Below are positions 42,741 to 53,562 of a stretch of DNA of 64,000 nucleotides, one piece after another. The stretch is taken from the NCBI RefSeq assembly GCF_014646215.1, contig NZ_BMNA01000003.1, positions 584,744 to 648,743 of the forward strand. The letters run 5' to 3'. This DNA comes from Nakamurella endophytica (GTDB taxonomy: Bacteria; Actinomycetota; Actinomycetes; Mycobacteriales; Nakamurellaceae). The position numbers and the translations under genes were made by a program. The notes beneath the pieces were generated by a model. That model was not told where the DNA came from. It saw nothing but the letters and a program-made list of their open reading frames with translations, and did not search any database. Positions within the stretch are counted from its first letter, which is position 1, and each line of letters starts with the position of its first letter.

Positions 42741-43622
42741 GTGCAGCCGGCCGTCGCGACCTGCGCCTTCCACCCCGGGCGGCCGACCGGGCTGACCTGC
42801 AGCCGCTGCGGACGGCCGGCGTGCCCCGAGTGCCTGACCCCGGCGAGCGTGGGTTTCCACTGCCGGGCGTGCGTCGCGGAGTCCCGCGGCCAGCAGCGGG
42901 TGGCGCGCACCGTCGCCGGCTCCCGGCTGGGGCAGCAGCCCGTGGTGACCGCGGCGCTGATCGCCGTGAACGTCGTCGTGTTCGTGGTGACGGCGGTGCA
43001 GGCCGGGTCGGTCTCCGACCCGTCCGGCTCGTCCGTCTTCCGGCAGGGCGCCACCATCCCCGAGCTGGTCTCGGCCGGCCAGTACTGGCGGCTGCTGACC
43101 GGCGGGTTCCTGCACTTCGGCTTGCCGCACATCGCCCTGAACATGATCAGCCTGTACCTGCTGGGCATGCCCCTCGAGCGGATCCTGGGCCGTGGCCGGT
43201 TCCTGGTCGTCTACCTGGTCGCCCTGCTCGGCGGTTCGGTGTCGGTGTTGCTGTTCTCCGGGTCGTCGCTCGGTCCGACCGTCGGCGCGTCGGGGGCGAT
43301 CTTCGGCGTCATGGGCGCCATGGTGGTCACGTTCCGGCGGCTCCGGCTGGACCCGCGGCAGCTGTTCGGGCTGCTGGCGGTGAACCTGGTGATCAGCTTC
43401 GCCCTGCCGGGCATCTCGTGGCAGGCGCACATCGGCGGCCTGCTGACCGGCGCGGCGGCGGGCGCCGTCATGGTCTACCCACCGGCCAGGAACCGGACGG
43501 CGTGGCAGGTCGGCGGGTCGGTCGCGCTGGTCGTGCTGCTCGGCGTCGTCACGGCGGTGTGGGCGGGCGGTCACCCGGCGCAGTTCTGCAGCCTGCAGGG
43601 CGACTACTTCCTCCCCTGCTGA
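42741..43622 (+). CDS. Rhomboid intramembrane protease with zinc-ribbon-like N-terminus
   Basis: From GTG 42741, 293 residues. An N-terminal cysteine region (CAFHP, CSRCGRPACPEC and CRAC; about 8-45) is followed by six or seven helices with the rhomboid catalytic serine in GASGAIFG (about 192) and histidine in HIGGLLTG (about 236). It cleaves membrane proteins inside the bilayer. GTG 42741 has no ribosome site; the frame is open back to CTG 42597, which overlaps the ppiA stop (CTGA) and would add a Pro/Ala-rich leader typical of actinobacterial rhomboids. The gene is placed between ppiA and the PH gene. Its 3' end overlaps that gene. Confidence 0.88.
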   Translation: MQPAVATCAFHPGRPTGLTCSRCGRPACPECLTPASVGFHCRACVAESRGQQRVARTVAGSRLGQQPVVTAALIAVNVVVFVVTAVQAGSVSDPSGSSVFRQGATIPELVSAGQYWRLLTGGFLHFGLPHIALNMISLYLLGMPLERILGRGRFLVVYLVALLGGSVSVLLFSGSSLGPTVGASGAIFGVMGAMVVTFRRLRLDPRQLFGLLAVNLVISFALPGISWQAHIGGLLTGAAAGAVMVYPPARNRTAWQVGGSVALVVLLGVVTAVWAGGHPAQFCSLQGDYFLPC

Positions 43623-44104
43623 CCCGGCGGGAGCCGACGCCCACTGCCCGCCGCGAGCCACCGCCGGCGGAGTGCTGCCGCGACCGTCCCGGGATCCGCG
43701 CCCAGCTCGGTGCGGCTGAGCAGGATCAGGCCGTCGTCGTCCAGGTCGATCTCCACGCTCGTCGAGCTCAGGCCCAGCCGCCGCCGGGTGGGCGACTGCA
43801 CGGCCACGACGTGCCGCCACTCGAACCGGCGTGCGCCGCCCGGGCCGCGGAGGGTGAAACCGTCGTCGTCCGCGGTCAGCCGGCGGCGGGCGGCGAGACC
43901 GCAGCCCACGGCCACGGCCACCAGGACGGCGGCGGCCGCGGCCACCACCCGGTCCTCACCGGACCGGGCCAGCACCGCCCACGCCGCGCAGGCCAGCACG
44001 GCCACGACACCACCGGCCAGCACGGCGGTGCGCACACCCCAGGTCTCCGGTGCATCGGCGCCGCCCCGATCCGGCCGGCGGGCTCCGCGCTCAGTTGTCC
44101 ACAC
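43604..44104 (-). CDS. PH-domain membrane protein (Rv0010c-like)
   Basis: A 166-residue protein with two helices near residues 25-45 and 52-70 and a C-terminal bacterial PH domain (RLTADDDGFTLRG, FEWRHVVAVQ, SRTELGADPGTVAAAL). Position between ppiA and crgA matches Rv0010c of mycobacteria, of unknown function, probably in division. GTG 44104 is the start. It overlaps the convergent rhomboid gene by 19 bases. Confidence 0.8.
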   Translation of the reverse strand: MWTTERGARRPDRGGADAPETWGVRTAVLAGGVVAVLACAAWAVLARSGEDRVVAAAAAVLVAVAVGCGLAARRRLTADDDGFTLRGPGGARRFEWRHVVAVQSPTRRRLGLSSTSVEIDLDDDGLILLSRTELGADPGTVAAALRRRWLAAGSGRRLPPGQQGRK

Positions 44105-44173
44105 CGTTCATCCACAGTGTTGATGAACTACACCGGTGTACTTCGCCGGCCGGCCCCACGGGCTGGACGGCGG

Positions 44174-44461
44174 TCAGCGCCACCGCATGGTCATCAGCAG
44201 ACCGGCGATCAGCAGCGCGAAGCCGATGGCGAAGTTCCAGCTTCCCAGGTTGTCGATGAACGGGATGTCCCGGGCCCACAGGTAGTAGACGACCAGCCAG
44301 AGCAGGCCCAGCACCATCAGCCCGAGCATGATCCCGATGTAGACCGGACCCGACGGCGCCGCGACCCTGGCCCGACCGGAGGTGTACGCGGCCTCGTTGG
44401 CCTGCGCCGACGCCGTCGCCGACGCGGTGGCCACCTTCTTGCGGACCTTGGACTTGGGCAC
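44174..44461 (-). CDS. crgA: Cell division protein CrgA
   Basis: A 95-residue protein starting VPKSKVRKK, then two membrane helices (about 38-58 and 73-90) and a short end, exactly the CrgA layout. CrgA joins the divisome and interacts with FtsZ, FtsQ and PBPs in actinomycetes. GTG 44461 follows GGGAGG. The longer frame to an ATG at 44530 lacks family sequence. Confidence 0.92.
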   Translation of the reverse strand: MPKSKVRKKVATASATASAQANEAAYTSGRARVAAPSGPVYIGIMLGLMVLGLLWLVVYYLWARDIPFIDNLGSWNFAIGFALLIAGLLMTMRWR

Positions 44462-44658
44462 GAACGACCTCCCGGAGGCACGCAGCCGGGCGCTGCGGTG
44501 CGGCGATTGGCACGGCTCCGGCAGATACAACCGGAACCGTACGTGTACCCATCTAGCCTACGTGGTCGGAGGTTTGGCGACGAGGTGTCGCACGGACGCC
44601 GGGTATCGGTGGCGCGGCGGTCGCGGGGACGCGGCGTGGCGGAGCGGAAGGGGTCCGG

Positions 44659-45624
44659 GTGAGGCGGCGGCGGCAGCGGCAAGGACCGGGCGGGGACTCG
44701 CCCGAGGAGGGCACGGCGCCGTCGCGGCGGCGCGACGTGCCGCGGCTCCTCGCCCGCGGCGTCGGGCAGACCCTGATCACCCTCGGCGTGGTGGTGCTGC
44801 TGTTCGTGGTGTACGAGGTCTACGTCACCGACCTGTTCTCCGGCCGCAAGCAGGACGCGGCCACGGCGGAGCTGGACCACGAGTGGTCGGCCGGATCGTC
44901 GGCCCCCGCGAGCGGCACCGCGAGCCCCTCGTCGGCCGCGTCCGCGGCGTCCTCGACCGCCGGCGCCGCCGGCGCGGACGTCGTCACCGTCACCAACCCG
45001 GACAAGCTGGTGACCGACCCCGGCCGGCGCACCCGGTCGTACGAGACGTCCGCCGGCCAGGGCTTCGCCAAGCTGTACATCCCGGTCTTCGGGCCGGACT
45101 ACGTCTACACGGTCATCGAGGGCACGGATCCCGACGACCTGGACGTCGGTCCCGGCCACTACGCCGACACCCAGTACCCCGGCGAGCAGGGCAACTTCGC
45201 GGTCGCCGGTCACCGGGTGAGCAAGGGATCGCCCTTCAACCAGCTGGGCCAGCTGTCCTCGTGCGACGCGCTCGTCGTGGAGACGGCCGCCGACTGGTTC
45301 GTCTACCGGGTGCTCCCGATGCAGGACGAGACGGCCGGCTGGAAGGCGTCGGCGCACGCGCACTGCGCCGGTGTGGCCGCCGGGTCGGGCCCGTACCGGG
45401 GGGTGTTCGGCCGGGAGATCACCGATCCCGCCGACTACGCCCAGGTCCTGCCGGTGCCGCACCGGGACAGCACCGCGGTGCCTCGGGACGCCCAGCGGAT
45501 GATCACCTTGACCACCTGCCACCCGCAGTTCTCCGACGCCCAGCGGATGATCATCCACGGCGTGCTGGTGCGCAGCTACCGCAAGGCGGACGGCTTCCTG
45601 CCGCCGGAACTGCAGGAGAGCTGA
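44659..45624 (+). CDS. Class E sortase
   Basis: A 321-residue membrane-anchored transpeptidase. N-terminal basic tail, one helix (about 37-57), a Ser/Ala-rich linker (about 80-115), then the sortase barrel with the catalytic histidine in VAGHRVSKG (about 183), the cysteine in TLTTCHPQFS (about 286) and the arginine near AQRMI. Class E sortases attach LAxTG-type proteins to the wall. The start is GTG 44659; AAGGGG lies before it. Its stop overlaps the next ATG (TGATG). TAGCCT at 44554 may be the promoter -10. Confidence 0.9.
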   Translation: MRRRRQRQGPGGDSPEEGTAPSRRRDVPRLLARGVGQTLITLGVVVLLFVVYEVYVTDLFSGRKQDAATAELDHEWSAGSSAPASGTASPSSAASAASSTAGAAGADVVTVTNPDKLVTDPGRRTRSYETSAGQGFAKLYIPVFGPDYVYTVIEGTDPDDLDVGPGHYADTQYPGEQGNFAVAGHRVSKGSPFNQLGQLSSCDALVVETAADWFVYRVLPMQDETAGWKASAHAHCAGVAAGSGPYRGVFGREITDPADYAQVLPVPHRDSTAVPRDAQRMITLTTCHPQFSDAQRMIIHGVLVRSYRKADGFLPPELQES

Positions 45625-45779
45625 TGTACGTCTGGATCTGGCGGCACCTGCCCGGGCCGACGGCGCTGCGCGTCGTGGAGGCGCTGGTGCTGTTCCTGGC
45701 CGTCGTGGCGCTGCTGTTCTTCGTCGTGTTCCCGTGGCTGGAGCCCTACCTGCCGTTCGACCGGGTGACGGCGGGCTGA
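45624..45779 (+). CDS. Small conserved membrane protein
   Basis: A 51-residue protein with a single helix (about 17-40) after YVWIWRHLPGPT; it ends FDRVTAG. The ATG overlaps the sortase stop by one base, so it is translationally coupled. Small proteins of this kind often lie between the sortase and trpG in actinomycetes. It may be a membrane partner of sortase or the division machinery; function unknown. Confidence 0.75.
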   Translation: MYVWIWRHLPGPTALRVVEALVLFLAVVALLFFVVFPWLEPYLPFDRVTAG

Positions 45780-45826
45780 GCCGCCACCGGCTCCCGGCCG
45801 GGCCGCCGATCGGGGAGGATGCAGGG

Positions 45827-46471
45827 GTGAGCCGCATCCTCGTCGTCGACAACTACGACTCGTTCGTGTTCAACCTCGTCCAGTACCTGCAGCAGCTGGG
45901 CGCCGAGTGCGTCGTGCGGCGCAACGACGAGGTCGGCACCGACGAGATCGAGGATCTCGAGGTCGACGGCATCCTGCTCTCGCCCGGCCCCGGCACGCCC
46001 GGGGACGCCGGCGTCACCGAGGACGTCGTCCGGTGGGGGACCGGCCGGATGCCGATCCTCGGGGTGTGCCTGGGCCACCAGGCGATCGCGGAGGTGTTCG
46101 GCGCGGTCGTCGACCGGGCCGAGGAGCTGCTGCACGGCCGGACCTCGCTGGTCGAGCACGCCGGTGCCGGCGTGCTGGCCGGACTGCCCGACCCGTTCAC
46201 CGCGACCCGCTACCACTCGCTGGCGGTGGTCGACGGGACGGTGCCGCCCGAGCTCGAGGTCACCGCCCGGACACCGGGCGGCGTGATCATGGGACTGCGG
46301 CACCGCGAGCACCCGGTGGAGGGCGTGCAGTTCCACCCGGAGTCGGTGCTCACCCAGTCCGGGCACCGCCTGCTGGCCAACTGGCTCGCTGAGTGCGGCG
46401 ACCCGGCGGCCGCGGAGCTGGTGGGGCCGCTGGAGGACGAGGTCGAGCGGCTGCGGGTGCCGGCCGGCTGA
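45827..46471 (+). CDS. trpG: Anthranilate/PABA synthase glutamine amidotransferase
   Basis: A 214-residue class I amidotransferase. DNYDSFVFNL opens the fold, the catalytic cysteine is in GVCLGHQ (about 81) and the His-Glu pair in FHPES (about 168-170). It supplies ammonia from glutamine to the anthranilate or aminodeoxychorismate synthase subunit for tryptophan or folate. The paired TrpE/PabB is not here, as also in mycobacteria at this locus. GTG 45827 after GGGGAGG. Confidence 0.9.
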   Translation: MSRILVVDNYDSFVFNLVQYLQQLGAECVVRRNDEVGTDEIEDLEVDGILLSPGPGTPGDAGVTEDVVRWGTGRMPILGVCLGHQAIAEVFGAVVDRAEELLHGRTSLVEHAGAGVLAGLPDPFTATRYHSLAVVDGTVPPELEVTARTPGGVIMGLRHREHPVEGVQFHPESVLTQSGHRLLANWLAECGDPAAAELVGPLEDEVERLRVPAG

Positions 46472-46509
46472 CCGCTGCGGCTCCGCCCGCGCGACCGGCG
46501 GACAGCGCA

Positions 46510-46542
46510 GCGCCGGCCGGTCCGCAGCGGACCGACCGGCGC
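46510..46542. terminator. Bidirectional terminator between trpG and the HtrA gene
   Basis: GCGCCGG-C-CGGTCCG pairs with CGGACCG-A-CCGGCGC around CAG, 14 base pairs with one mismatch. It lies between two convergent genes. Confidence 0.7.
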
Positions 46543-46554
46543 TTGTGGGAGGGG

Positions 46555-48078
46555 CTACTTCGAGGTCGCCGAGCCGAGCGTGACGGTGTCCGTCGCGGTC
46601 TTGCCGTCCCGCAGGTAGGTGACCTGGATCTGACCGTTGGGCGTCGCGGACCGGATGGCGGCGATCAGGGCGTCGGCCGACTCGACGGTCTGGTTCCCGA
46701 CCTTGGTGACGACGTCGCCGACCTCGAGGCCGGCCTTGTTGGCACCGCCCCCGGACGTGATAGCGGCCAGCCGGGCGCCGGTGGACAGGCCGGTCGTGCC
46801 GCCCTGGCTGCCGGTGGTGGCGTCGGTGACCGACGCGCCGAGGACGGCGTGGCTGGCCGAGCCGGTGTCGACGATCTCCTGCGCGATCCGGCGGGCCTGG
46901 TCGATCGGGATGGCGAAGCCCACGCCGATCGAGCCGGCCTGGCTCTGCCCGCTGGAGAGCGAGGCGATGGCCGAGTTGATGCCGATCACCTGGCCCTGCA
47001 TGTTGACCAGCGGTCCGCCGGAGTTGCCCGGGTTGATCGCGGCGTCGGTCTGGATGGCGTTCAGCACCGTATCCTGCGCGGACTGCGACGTCTGGTCCTC
47101 CGCGGCGGTCCGCACCGGCCGGTTGAGCGCGGACACGATGCCCGAGGTGACGGTGGCCGACAGGCCGAGCGGGGAGCCGACGGCCACGACCGGCTGGCCG
47201 ACCTGCAGGTCGGACGACTTGCCCAGGGCCGCGACGGTCAACCCGGACACGCCCTGGGCCTTGATGACCGCCAGGTCGTCGGTGGCGTCGGCGCCGATCA
47301 CCTTGGCCTGCGCGCTGGTCCCGTCGTTGAACCGCACGGTCAGCGTGGAGGCGCCCGCGATGACGTGGTTGTTCGTGAGGATGAGACCGTCCGAGGACAG
47401 GATGACGCCGGAACCCTCGCCCTCGGCGCTCTGCGACAGCGACACGATCGAGACCACCGACGGCAGCAGCTTGGTCGCCACGGACTGCACGCTGCCGGCC
47501 GCGGCGGGCTGCGCGGGCGTGGTGCTGGAGACCGTGTTGGCCGGGGCGGACTGGGACAGCGAGCTGTCGACGCCGGTGCCCGAGTCGGCGACCCGGGCAC
47601 CGACGACGCCGCCGCCGAAGCCTGCGCCCAGGGCCAGCACGACGGTCGAGCCGACGATGGCCGCAGTGCGCCGGGCCCGGCCCGGGCGCTGGGCGGTCAG
47701 GGTGCCGGTGCCGGTGCCGGTGCCGGAGCCGGTGGCAGCGGGGCCCGCTCCGGGGGCGCCGTAGGCGCCGGTCGCCGGGGAGGACCAGGCGGGGTCGCCG
47801 TAGCGCCCGCCGTAGGAGGGGTAGGCAGAGGTGCCGGCAGGCCCGTAGCCGCCGGTCGGCGCACCCCAGCCCGGGGAGGACAGCGCGCCGCTGGGCCGCG
47901 ACCGCCAGTCGGTGTCGGCGCCGGGCGTGCCGGGGAGAGCGCCGCCCACCGGGTGCAGGGGACCGGTCGTCGGCTCCTGCGCGCCGCCGCTCGGCCCGCC
48001 CGAGGTCCCCGGGCGATCGCTCGCCCCGGAGGGGCGCAGGGGGTCGGGGGTGGGCGTCGCGGCGTCGTCGTTGCTCAT
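46555..48078 (-). CDS. HtrA/DegP-type serine protease with PDZ domain
   Basis: A 507-residue membrane-anchored protease. N-terminal ~135 residues are Gly/Pro/Ser/Tyr-rich (repeated TG units), then one helix (about 137-160), the trypsin-like domain with His in NNHVI (about 237), Asp in TDDLAV (about 268) and Ser in GNSGGPL (about 353), and a C-terminal PDZ (about 410-500). It degrades or refolds damaged exported proteins, like mycobacterial PepD/HtrA. It follows pknB on the same strand after a strong terminator, 136 bases away. In mycobacteria no such gene lies between trpG and pknB. Confidence 0.9.
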   Translation of the reverse strand: MSNDDAATPTPDPLRPSGASDRPGTSGGPSGGAQEPTTGPLHPVGGALPGTPGADTDWRSRPSGALSSPGWGAPTGGYGPAGTSAYPSYGGRYGDPAWSSPATGAYGAPGAGPAATGSGTGTGTGTLTAQRPGRARRTAAIVGSTVVLALGAGFGGGVVGARVADSGTGVDSSLSQSAPANTVSSTTPAQPAAAGSVQSVATKLLPSVVSIVSLSQSAEGEGSGVILSSDGLILTNNHVIAGASTLTVRFNDGTSAQAKVIGADATDDLAVIKAQGVSGLTVAALGKSSDLQVGQPVVAVGSPLGLSATVTSGIVSALNRPVRTAAEDQTSQSAQDTVLNAIQTDAAINPGNSGGPLVNMQGQVIGINSAIASLSSGQSQAGSIGVGFAIPIDQARRIAQEIVDTGSASHAVLGASVTDATTGSQGGTTGLSTGARLAAITSGGGANKAGLEVGDVVTKVGNQTVESADALIAAIRSATPNGQIQVTYLRDGKTATDTVTLGSATSK

Positions 48079-48173
48079 GCGGCCACTGTGCCCGGCGAGG
48101 GTGTGAAGACACTGAGCGGGTCGTGGAACGTGCCGCCTGAGCGGCTGTGTGCCGGTTGTGAGGGCGCGGGGAG

Positions 48174-48210
48174 CCGGGTGGGTCCGGGTCGGCGACCGGG
48201 ACCCACCCGG
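48174..48210 (-). terminator. Terminator of pknB
   Basis: A 12-bp stem, CCGGGTGGGTCC/GGACCCACCCGG, with a nested GGTCG/CGACC stem inside. It begins 4 bases past the pknB stop, separating it from the HtrA gene. Confidence 0.75.
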
Positions 48211-48213
48211 GCG

Positions 48214-50646
48214 TCAGCCGCCGGTGCGGGCGGTCGTGCGCCCGTTGCCGTTGCCGTTGCCGCCGCCGTTGGCCGTGGTGGCCGGCGCGCTGCTGCTGCT
48301 GCTGCTGGTGCTGGGCGGCGTTGTGGTCGGCGGCGGCGGCGGCGTGGAGGACGAGCTCGACGAGCTCGACGAGCTCGAGGTGCTCGGCGTCGTGGGCGGA
48401 CGCGATGTCGTCTTCGGCGCCTCGGGCCCGTAGACCAGCAGCGTGACCGTCTGGTCGAACTCCAGCGGCGACCCGCTGGACACGCTCTGCGAGAGGACGT
48501 GGTAGGCCTGCCCGGCCGGGGCGTACCCCGGCTGCTGGACGACGTCGATGTTGCCGCTGGGGATGCCCTGGTTGTTCATCGCCGCGACGGCGTCGTCCAG
48601 GACCTGGCCGACGACGCCCGGCACCGGCCAACTCAGTGCCTTGCCGACGGTCACCTGCACCGGGTTGATCTTGTTCAGCTTGCTGCCGGCGGCCGGGGTC
48701 TGGGCGACGACCGCGCCGACCTGGGCCCGTTCGGTGACGTCCTGGGTGCGCTGGCCGAGGCTCCCGACGTCGCCCTTCCAGCCGGCCTGCTTGAGCTGGG
48801 CGGCGGCCTGCTCGGGCGTCTGGTTGGTCAGCGGCGGCATGACGAACAGGCTGTTGTTGGACACCTGAAGGGTGATGACCGTGCCGGCCTGCACCGGATC
48901 GCCGGGCTGTGCACCGCTGAGCCCGAGGACCTGGTTGGCCGGCTCGGTGCCGTCCACGGACTGCTGGGTCGCGTCCAGGCCGAGCTTGACCAGCTCCGCC
49001 TTGGCGTCCGCGAACTGCTTGCCGACCAGGTCCTTGGGGATCGCCTTGTAGGCGACGCCGGTGCCGATGGTGACGGTGATCGTCGAGCCGGGCTTGACCT
49101 CGCTGTTCGGCGCCGGGTCCTGCTGGAAGACCTTGTTCTTGTCGTTGTCGGTCGAGGCCGCGGTCCGCTGCTTGTACTGCAGGTTCATCCTGGCCAGCTG
49201 GTCCTTGGCGGTGGCGGCGTCCATCCCGCTCAGGTCCGGCACCAGCACCGACGTCTTGCCGCGGCCGACCTCGAGGTTGACCCGCTGACCGGCGGTGACC
49301 ACGGTGCCCTGGCTCGGGTTCTGGCTGACCACCTTGCCCTTCTGGGAGTCGTCGGACTCCACCTGGGTGACGGTGCCGATGGTCAGGCCCAGCTTGCGCA
49401 GCGCCGCGGTGGCCGACGCCTGGGTCTCGCCCTGGACCTGCGGGACGGCGATCGACTTGGTCTCGTGCCCGCCCGAGGTCAGCTTGAGGGTCAGCAGGAT
49501 GGCGCCGGCCAGCAGCGCGGCGCACAGCACGCCGATGCCGACGAAGCCCCACACCTTGCGGGCCCGGTCGGGGGCGTCCTCGTCCTCCCACATCTCGTCG
49601 GGCAGGACGCGGCGCGGCGGCGCCAGCAGCGGGGCGGGCGCGGCGACGGCGCCGATCCGCTGCGGCGGCGCCTTGATGATCCGGGTGCGCTCCTCCTCCG
49701 GCATCAGCGGCGTCGCGTGCACCGCCTGGCCGGAGAGCGCCCGCACCAGGTCCGACCGCATCTCGGCGGCCGTCTGGTAGCGGTTCAACGGGTTCTTGTT
49801 CAGGGCCTTGAGGACGATCGCGTCCAGGTCCCGGGGGAGTCCCGGGCGGATCTCGCTCGGCGGCTTGGGGTCCTCGCGGACGTGCTGGTACGCGACCGCG
49901 ACGGGGGAGTCGCCGGTGAACGGCGGGGCGCCGGTGAGCAGCTCGAACAGCACGCAGCCGGTCGCGTAGACGTCGGAGCGGGCATCGACCGCCTCGCCGC
50001 GCGCCTGCTCCGGCGAGAGGTACTGGGCGGTGCCGATGACGGCGGCGGTCGCGGTCATCGCCGACTGGCCGTCGGCGACGGCCCTGGCGATGCCGAAGTC
50101 CATGACCTTCACGGCGCCGGCCCTGGTCAGCATGATGTTGGCCGGCTTGATGTCGCGGTGCACGATGCCGTGCCGGTGGCTGAAGTCCAGCGCTGCGCAG
50201 ACGTCGGCGATGATCTCCATCGCGCGCCGGGGCGGCAGCGGTCCCTCGCGCTTGAGCAGGTCGCGCAGGGTCTCGCCGTCGACGTATTCCATGACGATGT
50301 ACGGCACCGGGCCGGACTCGCCCTGGGTCTCGCCGGTGTCGTAGACCGCGACGATCGCCGGGTGGTTCAGCGACGCGGCGTTCTGCGCCTCGCGCCGGAA
50401 GCGGGCCTGGAACGACGGGTCGCGGGCCAGGTCGGCGCGGAGCACCTTGAGGGCGACGTCGCGGCCCAGCCGCAGGTCGCGCCCGCGGTGCACCTCCGAC
50501 ATCCCGCCGAAGCCGAGGGTGTCCCCGACCTGGTACCGGTCGCCGAACAACTGCCCGGTCACGCGGCCGTCCCGCACGCCGTCCGGAGCGGCGTGCCGGC
50601 CGGTGCCACCGGCCGGCGCGCCGCCGGGGTCGGGTCTGGATTGCAT
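48214..50646 (-). CDS. pknB: Serine/threonine protein kinase with PASTA repeats
   Basis: From ATG 50646, 810 residues. Kinase domain 35-300: GFGGMSEVH, K67 in ALKVL, HRDIKPAN, DFGIA, then [10 protein letters not shown]. One helix (about 365-390). Outside the cell are five PASTA-like units (about 395-730); four is usual and the fifth is degenerate. The last ~80 residues are Ser/Thr/Pro and Gly/Asn-rich, partly made by GAGCTCGAC and GCT repeats (48291-48380). PknB senses muropeptides or lipid II and phosphorylates division and wall proteins. Normal relatives are about 620-670 residues. GGAGAA precedes the start. Confidence 0.94.
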   Translation of the reverse strand: MQSRPDPGGAPAGGTGRHAAPDGVRDGRVTGQLFGDRYQVGDTLGFGGMSEVHRGRDLRLGRDVALKVLRADLARDPSFQARFRREAQNAASLNHPAIVAVYDTGETQGESGPVPYIVMEYVDGETLRDLLKREGPLPPRRAMEIIADVCAALDFSHRHGIVHRDIKPANIMLTRAGAVKVMDFGIARAVADGQSAMTATAAVIGTAQYLSPEQARGEAVDARSDVYATGCVLFELLTGAPPFTGDSPVAVAYQHVREDPKPPSEIRPGLPRDLDAIVLKALNKNPLNRYQTAAEMRSDLVRALSGQAVHATPLMPEEERTRIIKAPPQRIGAVAAPAPLLAPPRRVLPDEMWEDEDAPDRARKVWGFVGIGVLCAALLAGAILLTLKLTSGGHETKSIAVPQVQGETQASATAALRKLGLTIGTVTQVESDDSQKGKVVSQNPSQGTVVTAGQRVNLEVGRGKTSVLVPDLSGMDAATAKDQLARMNLQYKQRTAASTDNDKNKVFQQDPAPNSEVKPGSTITVTIGTGVAYKAIPKDLVGKQFADAKAELVKLGLDATQQSVDGTEPANQVLGLSGAQPGDPVQAGTVITLQVSNNSLFVMPPLTNQTPEQAAAQLKQAGWKGDVGSLGQRTQDVTERAQVGAVVAQTPAAGSKLNKINPVQVTVGKALSWPVPGVVGQVLDDAVAAMNNQGIPSGNIDVVQQPGYAPAGQAYHVLSQSVSSGSPLEFDQTVTLLVYGPEAPKTTSRPPTTPSTSSSSSSSSSSSTPPPPPTTTPPSTSSSSSSAPATTANGGGNGNGNGRTTARTGG

Positions 50647-50683
50647 GCCGGGTTCTCCATCGTCGAGGTCTGCCTCGTCCTGC

Positions 50684-52083
<1,400 letters not shown>

Positions 52084-52087
<4 letters not shown>

Positions 52088-53562
52088 GACCCCGCGGACA
52101 GCGCGGCGGCGATCACCGACCGGCCGATCGGCGCGGCGACCTTGCCGCCGGTGGCGTCGAGGGCGCCGTTCCCGCCGTTCTCCACCAGCACCGCCACCGC
52201 GACCTGCGGGTCCTCGGCCGGGGCGAACGCCACGTACCAGGCGTGCGGCGGGGTGTTCTTGGGATCGGTGCCGTGCTCGGCGGTGCCGGTCTTGGACGCG
52301 ATGACCAGGTCCGCGATCTGCCCGGCGCCCGGGGTCTCCTTCTCGGACTCGATCATCATGTCCCGCACCTGGTCGGCGACCGCGGCGGGCATGGCGTCCT
52401 GCTGGTCCACCACCGGCTCGGTCGAGTCGATCACCGACAGGTCCGGCCGGGTGGTGCGCTGCACCAGGTAGGGGTGCATCCGGGTGCCGTGGTCGGCGAT
52501 GGTGGCCGCGATGACCGCGTCCTGCAACGGGGTGAGGGCGACGTCGCGCTGGCCGATGGAGGACTGGGCCACGGCGGCGGCGTCGGGCATGTCGCCCATC
52601 CGGGATCCGACCACGTCCAGTCCGACGTTCGTGCCGTCGGGATCGATCCCCAGCGCGGCGCCCTGGTTCTTGATGGCCTGGGCGCCGATCGACATGCCGA
52701 CCTCGGCGAAGGCGGTGTTGCAGGAGAACGCCAGCGCGGTGGTCAGGGTGACGTCCGAGCCGTCGCCGTCGCCGCAGGTCTCGTTCTCGAAGTTCGACAT
52801 CGAGCCGCCGCCGGGCAGGGTGATCCGCGAGGCGCCGGTGACCCGGCTCTGCGGGTTGTAGCCGTGCTGCAGCGCCGCGCCGGAGACGACCAGCTTGAAC
52901 GTCGACCCCGGCGGGTAGACGGCACCGATGGCCCGGTTGGTCCTCGGGGACGGCACGGAGCTGTTGATGATCGCCGACTGCCGCCGCTGCACCGCCTCCG
53001 AGTGGCTGGCCAGCGGGCTCGGGTCGTAGGACGGCGTGGTGGCCATGGCCAGGATCGCGCCGGTCTGCGGCTTGATCGCCACGACGGCCCCGGTGTAGCC
53101 GTTGGCCGTGAGCCCGTCCCACGCGGCCTTCTGGACGGCCGGGACCAGCGACAGGTAGACGTTGCCGCCGCGCGGGTCCCGGCCGGTGAGCAGGTCGGAC
53201 AGCTGGTCGCCGAGCAGGCTGTCGTCGTCGCCGGACAGGATGCCGTTCTGCGCCCGCTCGATGCCGGTGGCGCCGTAGACGGACGAGTAGTAGCCGGTCA
53301 CCGCCTGGTACATGGCGCCGCCGGGGTACTTGCGCTGGTACCGGAAGGCGTCGTTGCTCGGGTCGGAACGGGCCAGCACCACGCCGCCGGCCGCGATGAT
53401 CTGGCCGCGTTGCCGGCTGTACTCCTCGAGCAGCGTCCGGCTGTTGTGCGGGTCGTTGCGCAGCGCGCCGGCCCGGACCACCTGCAGGTAGGTCAGGTTG
53501 GCCAGCAGCAGCACCACCAGCACCATCACCGCGGTGCCGAGGTTGCGGACCGGCCGCCTCAC
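52084..53562 (-). CDS. pbpA: Penicillin-binding protein, class B transpeptidase
   Basis: A 492-residue class B PBP: an N-terminal helix (about 10-30), a dimerisation/pedestal region (to about 155), and the transpeptidase domain with SxxK in GSTFKLV (about 220), SxN in FSCNTAF (about 270) and KTGTAEHG (about 424). It crosslinks peptidoglycan strands made by the partner RodA. GTG 53562 overlaps the rodA stop by four bases. Confidence 0.94.

Noticed and set aside
45746..49591. A very long minus-strand reading frame (about 1280 codons) across trpG, the HtrA gene and pknB.
   Set aside because: It is an out-of-phase frame, rich in Arg, Gly, Asp and Pro with no domain. High GC at third positions removes stops; the real genes in other frames have clear motifs.
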